A stretch of DNA of 28,348 nt from DATBIO01 sp036556965 (lineage in GTDB: Bacteria > Acidobacteriota > Vicinamibacteria > Fen-336), in the NCBI GenBank assembly GCA_036556965.1, contig DATBIO010000147.1, positions 1 through 28,348 of the forward strand, written 5' to 3'. Positions 22,852 through 28,348 of this stretch are shown here, one piece after another. The position numbers were made by a program, and so were the translations under genes. Numbering within the stretch: the stretch's first letter is position 1; the number at the start of each line of letters is the position of its first letter. Under the pieces are notes generated by a model. It saw only the letters and a list, made by a program, of their open reading frames with translations, had not been told where the DNA came from and searched no databases.

Positions 22852-25284
22852 ATGGCCGCCGACCTCGTGCGCGACGTGCGTATCGCCCTGCGGGGGCTCC
22901 TCCAGCGGCCGGGCTTCACGGCCGCCGCCCTGGCCATCCTGGCCCTGGGCATCGGGGCCAACACCGTGGTCTTCACCATCGTCAACGCCTGGTTCCTGCG
23001 GCCCCTGCCCTTCGGCGAGAGGAGCCCGCGCGTGGTCACCCTCCACGCCACGCACGCCACGCAGGCCGAGGACTGGGGGGACTCCCCGGTGGCCTACGAC
23101 GATCTCCTGGACCTCCGCGCGGAAGGCCGCACCTTCGCGGCGGTGGGCGGCCACGTCGGGCGCAACTTCTCGCTCGCCCTGTCCGGCGATTCGGAGCGCG
23201 TGAACGGCGGTTCGGTCACCCCCGACCTCTTCCCCCTCCTCGGGGTGGCCCCCGTGCTCGGCCGGGGCTTCCGCGAGGACGAGGCGCAGCCACCCGGCCA
23301 GGAGTCCGTGGTCCTCCTGAGCCACGGCCTCTGGCAACGGCGCTTCGGCGGGGACCAGGGGATCCTCGGGCGACCCGTCCACCTCAACGGGCGCGCCCTG
23401 ACCGTGGTGGGCGTGATGCCTCCCGGCTTCCGCTTCCCCGAGCGGGACGACCTCTGGGTGCCCTTCCGCACCGAGGGCGGGCGGCGGGACCGCCGGTTCG
23501 TGGACGCCGTCGGCCTCCTCGCCCCCGGCGTGAGCGTGGCCCAGGCCCAGGCGGAGGCCGACGCCGTGGCCGCGCGCATCGCGCGGAGGCAACCCGACTC
23601 GAACCGCGGCTGGGGGCTCAAGGTCCTCTCCTTCCGCGACGGCGTGGTCGGCGACGACGAGCGCGCGCTCAGCGCGTCGCTGATGGGGGCGGTGGGCTTC
23701 GTGACCCTGATCGGCTGCGCCAACCTGGCCAACCTGCTCCTGGCCCGCGGCAGCGCGCGCCGCCGCGAGATGGCGGTGCGCACGGCCCTGGGCGCCACGC
23801 GCGCGCGCCTGGTGCGCGAGATGCTCGTGGAGTGCCTGCTGCTGGGCGCGGCGGGGGGCCTCCTCGGCGTCTACCTGTCGAGGCTGGCCGTGGAGCTGAT
23901 GGTGAAGGCCTGGCCCGAGGAGCTGCCCTACTGGCTGGTGCTGCGACAGGACGCGCGCGTGCTCCTCTTCGCGGTGGCCGTGTCGCTCCTCACCGTGGCC
24001 GCCTTCGGGCTGGTCCCCGCCCTCGCCTCCTCGCGCACCGAGCTCGTGACCGGCCTGCGCGACGGGGGCCGCGGGTCGTCGGCGGGGCGCGGCCGGCGGC
24101 GCCTGGACCGCGTGCTGGTGGTGGGGCAGGTGGCGCTCTGCCTCGCCCTCCTGGTGGGGGCCAACCTCATGATCCGGAGCTTCATGGCCCTGCGTGCGGC
24201 GCCGAGCGGGTTCGACGAGGCGCGGCTCCTGACCCTGCGCTTCTACCTGGCGGGAGACGCCTACGACGCGGTGGAGGCGAAGGCGGCGTTCTTCCGGCGC
24301 GCGGTCGAAGCGCTGCGCGCGGTGCCCGGCGTGCGCGCGGCGGTGGCCACCACCAGCATCCCCACCGACGACGGAGGCTCCCCCGCGCGGGTGGTGCGGG
24401 AGGGCGGCGCGGCCCTGCCCGGGGAGGAGACGGGGGCCTCCCTGATCGCCGCCACCCCCGAGCTCTTCGAGACCCTGGGCACCGGGCTCCTGGCCGGGCG
24501 CGCCTTCACCGACGCCGAGTCCGCCGACGCCCGCGCGGGGGTCGTCATCGTGAACCGCGCCCTGGCCGCCCGCTTCTGGCCGCAGGGGGACGCGGTGGGA
24601 CGCCAGGTCGGGCTGGTGGAGGCGGGCACGACCGCCTGGCTGCGCGTGGTGGGCGTGGCCCCCGACATCCAGTACGAGGAGTTCGGGGAGGAGACGGACC
24701 AGTCGCGCCTGAACCTGTTCGTGCCCTACGCGCGCGCGGGGGCGCGCACCATGGCCTTCATCGTGCGCAGCGAGGGGAGGCCGGCACAGGTGGCGGCGGG
24801 CGTGCGGCAGGCGTTGCGCGGCCTGGACCCGTCCCTGCCCGTCTACGACGTGCGCACCATGGCCGAGGTGCGCGCGCTGACCACCTGGGAGCAGGCGTTC
24901 TTCGGGCGGCTGATGGGAGGGTTCGCCCTGGCCGCGCTCCTCCTGGCCTGCCTGGGCGTGTACGCCCTGCTCTCGTTCGCGGTGAGCCGGCGGACGCAGG
25001 AGATCGGCGTGCGCATGGCCCTGGGCGCGCGCCCGCGCGACATGGCCTCCCTCGTCCTGCGCGAGGGGGCGGGGCTGGCCGCCCTGGGGGCGGCCCTCGG
25101 GCTCGTCCTCGCCGGCGCGGTGGCCCGCGTGCTGAGCGGCGTGGTCTACGCGGTGAGCGCGACCTCGCCCGTGCCCTTCCTGGGCATGGCGGCCCTCCTG
25201 GCCGTGGTCGCGCTGGCCGCCAGCCTCCTGCCCGCCTGGCGCGCCTCCGTGGTGGAGCCGGTGCGCGCGCTGCGGCACGAGTAG
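22852..25284 (+). CDS. ADOP-type ABC permease P5
   Basis: This 810-residue permease starts MAADLVRDVRIALRGLLQRPGFTAAALAILALGIGANTVVF. First FtsX unit: CANLANLLLARGSARRREMAVRTALGATRARLVREML (about 284-325). Second: FAVSRRTQEIGVRMALGARPRDM (about 707-729). It ends WRASVVEPVRALRHE, a slightly divergent form of the shared C-terminal motif. GGAGGGAG at 22841-22848, four bases... to the ATG at 22852, is the strongest ribosome-binding site in the locus. It follows ATPase 2 by 11 bases, so ATPase 2 and P5 form a compact ATPase-permease pair. Substrate is unknown. It is the last transport gene before the two-component system. Confidence 0.93.
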   Translation: MAADLVRDVRIALRGLLQRPGFTAAALAILALGIGANTVVFTIVNAWFLRPLPFGERSPRVVTLHATHATQAEDWGDSPVAYDDLLDLRAEGRTFAAVGGHVGRNFSLALSGDSERVNGGSVTPDLFPLLGVAPVLGRGFREDEAQPPGQESVVLLSHGLWQRRFGGDQGILGRPVHLNGRALTVVGVMPPGFRFPERDDLWVPFRTEGGRRDRRFVDAVGLLAPGVSVAQAQAEADAVAARIARRQPDSNRGWGLKVLSFRDGVVGDDERALSASLMGAVGFVTLIGCANLANLLLARGSARRREMAVRTALGATRARLVREMLVECLLLGAAGGLLGVYLSRLAVELMVKAWPEELPYWLVLRQDARVLLFAVAVSLLTVAAFGLVPALASSRTELVTGLRDGGRGSSAGRGRRRLDRVLVVGQVALCLALLVGANLMIRSFMALRAAPSGFDEARLLTLRFYLAGDAYDAVEAKAAFFRRAVEALRAVPGVRAAVATTSIPTDDGGSPARVVREGGAALPGEETGASLIAATPELFETLGTGLLAGRAFTDAESADARAGVVIVNRALAARFWPQGDAVGRQVGLVEAGTTAWLRVVGVAPDIQYEEFGEETDQSRLNLFVPYARAGARTMAFIVRSEGRPAQVAAGVRQALRGLDPSLPVYDVRTMAEVRALTTWEQAFFGRLMGGFALAALLLACLGVYALLSFAVSRRTQEIGVRMALGARPRDMASLVLREGAGLAALGAALGLVLAGAVARVLSGVVYAVSATSPVPFLGMAALLAVVALAASLLPAWRASVVEPVRALRHE

Positions 25285-25291
25285 CGCTCGC

Positions 25292-25297
25292 TATACT
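25292..25297 (+). promoter_or_regulatory. -10 box TATACT for the response regulator
   Basis: TATACT ends 11 bases before ATG 25309, in a gap of 24 bases. As at dnaB there is no Shine-Dalgarno sequence, suggesting a leaderless transcript separate from the permease mRNA. A sigma-54-like GG-N10-GC (25274-25287) overlaps the P5 stop but is probably coincidental. Confidence 0.5.
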
Positions 25298-25308
25298 CGG
25301 CCTCGTCC

Positions 25309-26664
25309 ATGAGCGCGCCGCGGGTCCTCGTCGCCGACGACCAGCCTGACGTGCTCGAGGCCCTGCGCCTCCTCCTCAAGTCAGAGTACGCGGTGGAGAC
25401 GGCCTCCTCGCCCACGGGCGTGCTGGCCGCGGTGGAGAAGCAGGAGCTCGACGCCGTCCTCATCGACCTCAACTACACGCGCGACACCACCTCCGGGCGC
25501 GAGGGCCTCGACCTGCTGGGCCGGCTGCGCGAGGCCGACGCCACCCTGCCCGTGGTGGTCATGACGGCGTGGGCCACCGTGGACCTGGCGGTGGAGGCCA
25601 TGCGGCGCGGCGCGCGCGACTTCGTGCAGAAGCCCTGGGAGAACGCGCGCCTCCTCGCCATCCTGCGCACGCAGGTGGAGCTGGCGCGGGCGCTCCGGCG
25701 CGGCCAGCGGCTGGAGGCCGAGAACAGCGCGCTGCGGGGCGACGGCGCGGGCGCCTTCCTGGCCGGCTCCGCCGCCATGCGCCCCGTGCTGGAGCTGATC
25801 GAGCGCGTGGCCCCCTCCGACGCCAACGTGCTCATCACGGGGGAGAACGGCGCGGGCAAGGGCACGGTGGCGCGCGCCCTGCACGCCGCCTCCTCGCGCC
25901 GCTCGCGCCCCCTGCTCACCGTGAACGCGGGCGGGCTCTCGGAGGGGATCTTCGAGAGCGAGCTGTTCGGCCACGTGAAGGGGGCCTTCACCGACGCCAA
26001 GGCCGACCGCGTGGGACGCTTCGAGGTGGCGGACGGGGGCACCCTCTTCCTGGACGAGATCGCCAACGTTCCCCTCAACCTGCAGGGCAAGCTCCTGCGC
26101 GTGGTGGAGACGGGCGAGTTCGAGCGCGTGGGCTCCTCGCGCACGCGCCGGGCCGACGTGCGGCTGATCTCCGCCACCAACGCCGACCTGCACCAGGAGG
26201 TGGCGGCGGGCCGCTTCCGCCGGGACCTGCTCTTCCGCCTGAACACCATCGAGATCCCGGTGCCGCCCCTGCGCGAGCGGCGCGAGGACATCCCGGCCCT
26301 GGCCGAGCACTTCCTCCACCAGCACGCGCGCCGCTACCGCAAGCCGGTGGAGCGCTTCGAGGGCCCGGCCCTGGAGGCGCTGCGCGCCCACCCCTGGCCG
26401 GGCAACGTGCGCGAGCTGGACCACGCGGTGGAGCGGGCCGTGCTCATGAGCCGGGGGGCGGCGGTGCGCGCCGCCGACCTGGGCCTGCGCACGGGCCCGG
26501 AGGCGGGCGGGGGATCGCTGGAGGACATGAGCCTGGAGGACGTGGAGAAGGTCCTCATCAAGAAGGCGCTGGGCCGCCACGACGGCAACGTGAGCCGCGC
26601 CGCCGACGCCCTCGGCCTCTCGCGCAGCGCGCTCTACCGGCGCCTCCAGCGCTACGGGCTTTGA
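25309..26664 (+). CDS. Sigma-54-dependent response regulator, NtrC family
   Basis: This 451-residue protein has three domains. The receiver (1-125) has ADDQ near residue 10, phospho-acceptor Asp53 in VLIDLNYTRDTTSG, and the Lys of FVQKPW. The AAA+ domain (about 150-390) has Walker A GENGAGKG near 178-185, the sigma-54-contact loop GAFTDA at 225-230, Walker B TLFLDEI, and arginine residues in FRRDLLFRLNTIEI. The C-terminal Fis-type helix-turn-helix is at about 410-451 (GNVSRAADALGLSRSALYRRLQRYGL). It should activate sigma-54 promoters when phosphorylated by the kinase encoded next. The loop after Asp53 is longer than in NtrC. Walker A differs from the usual GESGTGKE. The target is probably the adjacent export locus. 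Confidence 0.95.
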   Translation: MSAPRVLVADDQPDVLEALRLLLKSEYAVETASSPTGVLAAVEKQELDAVLIDLNYTRDTTSGREGLDLLGRLREADATLPVVVMTAWATVDLAVEAMRRGARDFVQKPWENARLLAILRTQVELARALRRGQRLEAENSALRGDGAGAFLAGSAAMRPVLELIERVAPSDANVLITGENGAGKGTVARALHAASSRRSRPLLTVNAGGLSEGIFESELFGHVKGAFTDAKADRVGRFEVADGGTLFLDEIANVPLNLQGKLLRVVETGEFERVGSSRTRRADVRLISATNADLHQEVAAGRFRRDLLFRLNTIEIPVPPLRERREDIPALAEHFLHQHARRYRKPVERFEGPALEALRAHPWPGNVRELDHAVERAVLMSRGAAVRAADLGLRTGPEAGGGSLEDMSLEDVEKVLIKKALGRHDGNVSRAADALGLSRSALYRRLQRYGL

Positions 26665-27995
26665 GCGGGGAGCACCGCCTCGGCCACGAGCGGCGGGTCC
26701 TCCTCCTCGCCCTCCTGGCCGGCCTCCCCGGGTCCCTGGCCGCCTTCGCCCTCCTGGCCGCGGTCGGGGCCTCCCGCAAGACGGCCTGGACGGTGGCCGC
26801 CGCCGTGGTCGCGGTGTGGTGGACGGCGGCGGTGGCGGCCCGGCGCACGGTGGTGCGCCCCCTGCAGACGGTGGCCAACCTCCTCTCCGCCATGCGCGAG
26901 GAGGACTTCTCCTTCCGCGCGCGCGTGCGGCGCAGCGGCGACGCCCTCGACGAGGTGCTGCGCGAGGTCAACGCCCTGGCCGCCACCCTCAAGGAGCAGC
27001 GCCTGGGCGCGCTGGAGGCCACCGCCCTCCTGCGCAAGGTGATGGACGAGATCGACGTGGCCCTCTTCGCCTTCGACGGCGAGCGCCGGCTCTCCCTCGT
27101 GAACCGGGCGGGGGAGCGGCTGCTGGGCCGGCCGGCGGAGCGCGCCATGGCCCTGCCCGCGGAGGCGCTCTGGCTGGACGCCGCCCTGCGCGCGCGGGCC
27201 CCCGCCGTGGTGGAGCTGGCCCTGCCCGGGGGCACGGGCCGCTACGAGGTGCGGCGCGGCCACTTCCGCCAGGGCGGGCGCCCGCACGAGCTGCTCTTCT
27301 TGTCGGACGTGAGCCGGGCCCTGCGCGCGGAGGAGAGGCAGGCCTGGCAGCGCCTCATCCGCGTGCTCGGCCACGAGCTGAACAACTCGCTGGCCCCCAT
27401 CCGCTCGGTGGCGGGCAGCCTGGAGGCGCTCCTGCAGCGCCAGCCGCGCCCGCCCGACTGGGAGGAGGACGTGCGCAAGGGCCTGGCCGTGATCGGCGCG
27501 CGCGCGGAGGCGCTGAGCCGCTTCATGGACGCCTATGCGCGCCTGGCCCGCCTGCCTCCGCCGCAGCGCGAGCCCGTGGAGCTGGGGACCCTCGTGCGGC
27601 GGGTGGCGGGGCTGGAGGCGCGCGTGGCCGTGGACGTGGTGCCCGGCCCCGCCGTCGTGCTCAGCGCGGACCCCGCCCAGCTCGAGCAGCTCCTCATCAA
27701 CCTGCTGCGCAACGCGGCGGAGGCGGCGGCGGAGACGCGGGGGGCCGTGCGCGTGGGCTGGGACGGGTCCGGCGCGTCGGTGGCCCTCTGGGTGGAGGAC
27801 GAGGGGCCCGGGCTGCCCCCGAGCGCGAACCTCTTCGTCCCCTTCTTCACCACCAAGCGCGAGGGCTCGGGCATCGGGCTCGTGCTCTCGCGCCAGATCG
27901 CGGAGGCGCACGGAGGTACCCTCGACCTGCGCAACCGGGGCGACCGCGCGGGCTGCCGTGCCGAGCTGCGCCTGCCCCTGGCGGAGGCGGGATGA
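26661..27995 (+). CDS. Sensor histidine kinase with minimal periplasmic loop
   Basis: This kinase has 444 residues if it starts at TTG 26661, which overlaps the regulator's stop (TTGA). The start is inferred from this overlap and from the need to include both membrane helices. Helix 1 is at about 13-36 and helix 2 at about 43-60, separated by only about six residues. A HAMP-like linker (61-115) and a PAS-like domain (about 120-215; VMDEIDVALFAFDGERRLSLVNRAGERLLGR) follow. The dimerisation/H-box is GHELNNSLAPIRS (His238). ATPase motifs are LINLLRNAAEAA, VEDEGPGLP, FVPFFTTK and GSGIGLVLS. It should autophosphorylate and pass phosphate to Asp53 of the regulator. The near absence of a periplasmic domain resembles kinases that sense through the membrane or through a partner transporter. 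Confidence 0.92.
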   Translation: MSGEHRLGHERRVLLLALLAGLPGSLAAFALLAAVGASRKTAWTVAAAVVAVWWTAAVAARRTVVRPLQTVANLLSAMREEDFSFRARVRRSGDALDEVLREVNALAATLKEQRLGALEATALLRKVMDEIDVALFAFDGERRLSLVNRAGERLLGRPAERAMALPAEALWLDAALRARAPAVVELALPGGTGRYEVRRGHFRQGGRPHELLFLSDVSRALRAEERQAWQRLIRVLGHELNNSLAPIRSVAGSLEALLQRQPRPPDWEEDVRKGLAVIGARAEALSRFMDAYARLARLPPPQREPVELGTLVRRVAGLEARVAVDVVPGPAVVLSADPAQLEQLLINLLRNAAEAAAETRGAVRVGWDGSGASVALWVEDEGPGLPPSANLFVPFFTTKREGSGIGLVLSRQIAEAHGGTLDLRNRGDRAGCRAELRLPLAEAG

Positions 27996-28348
27996 ACCTG
28001 GGCATCGATCCGGCGCTGGCGGGCAAGGTGAAGCTGGGCGTCCTCCTCGTCGAGGGCCTGGCCGTGCGCGCGGCCGACGACGGCCTCGCCGCCGCCGTGG
28101 AGGACGCGGGGCGCGCGTTGCGCGCGCGCTTCGGGGAGGGGCGCAGCGGCGAGGTGCCCGGGGTGGAGCAGGCGCGCGCCCTCTACAAGGCGCTGGGCCT
28201 CGACCCCACCAAGACCCGCCCCTCCAACGAGGCCCTGCTCCGCCGCGTCCTCAAGGGCGAGGCCCTGTACCGCGTCAACACCCTGGTGGACGCGCTGAAC
28301 CTCTGCTCGCTCACCGCGCAGCTGCCGTTCGGGCTCTACGACGCCGAC
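27992..28348 (+). CDS. B3/B4 domain protein (phenylalanyl-tRNA synthetase beta-like), 5' part
   Basis: The frame opens at ATG 27992, overlapping the kinase stop by four bases (ATGA), and runs off the window after 119 residues. RPSNEALLRRVLKGEALYRVNTLVDALNLCSLTAQLPFGLYD matches the free-standing B3/B4 domain proteins (COG3382-like), which resemble the tRNA-editing region of PheT. Members may act in aminoacyl-tRNA or amino-acid quality control, but function is not settled. The overlap suggests co-translation with the kinase, although a functional link to export is not obvious. The C-terminal part is outside the window, so completeness is unknown. Confidence 0.8.
   Translation, partial: MNLGIDPALAGKVKLGVLLVEGLAVRAADDGLAAAVEDAGRALRARFGEGRSGEVPGVEQARALYKALGLDPTKTRPSNEALLRRVLKGEALYRVNTLVDALNLCSLTAQLPFGLYDAD

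Noticed and set aside
12391..25284. Permease array as a mobile element or phage remnant
   Set aside because: No transposase, integrase, terminal repeats or composition change accompany it; codon use matches the flanking housekeeping genes after position 860.
25309..26664. Regulator as a phage-shock or flagellar activator
   Set aside because: It has a full receiver domain with phospho-acceptor Asp and lies with a kinase and transporter. No flagellar or psp genes are present.

Overview
The window is very GC-rich bacterial DNA, with nearly every third codon position G or C after about position 860. All convincing genes lie on the + strand. The best lineage guess is Acidobacteriota. Five full-length permeases of the 'acidobacterial duplicated orphan permease' (ADOP) type lie almost side by side, and they are accompanied by an RpsF-RpsR-DUF2232-RplI-DnaB-Alr-RadA housekeeping order. 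The class cannot be fixed from sequence alone; a high-GC class such as Vicinamibacteria or Thermoanaerobaculia is plausible.

Region 1 (1-10222) is a core housekeeping block. It holds the 3' end of pth, rpsF (bS6), rpsR (bS18 with a zinc-type Cys set), a DUF2232/YybS-like membrane protein, rplI (bL9), replicative helicase dnaB, alanine racemase alr, radA, a membrane-anchored PIN-TRAM protein, a PlsC-type acyltransferase and a PBP4-type D,D-carboxypeptidase (dacB). Together these serve translation, replication and recombination, peptidoglycan precursor supply and remodelling, and phospholipid synthesis. The gaps are short and rich in hairpins. dnaB, radA and the later response regulator have a TANNAT- or TATACT-like -10 box only 9-12 nt before the start codon and little or no Shine-Dalgarno sequence, which suggests leaderless transcripts.

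Region 2 (10391-25284) is a MacB/Lol-type ABC export locus. It runs: periplasmic adaptor (HlyD/MacA type), ABC ATPase 1, permeases P1-P4, ABC ATPase 2 (4-nt overlap with P4), permease P5. Each permease is about 800 residues and carries two MacB-PCD/FtsX units, so one polypeptide resembles a fused LolC-LolE or MacB dimer. No TolC-type outer-membrane gene is in the window and the substrate is unknown.

Region 3 (25309-28348) is a two-component system: a sigma-54-dependent NtrC-type regulator, and a sensor kinase with two membrane helices and almost no periplasmic loop. It overlaps the start of a B3/B4 (tRNA-synthetase-like) domain protein that runs off the end. The position suggests, but does not prove, that the kinase and regulator control the export locus.

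Two points deserve caution. Codon usage changes abruptly between rpsF and rpsR (GAT is common for Asp before and absent just after), which may reflect transfer or an assembly join. The many long minus-strand open frames are artefacts of high GC. I saw no CRISPR array, tRNA, rRNA, insertion sequence or phage gene. I did not find a clearly undescribed system; the strongest candidate is the multi-permease export locus with its own signalling pair.
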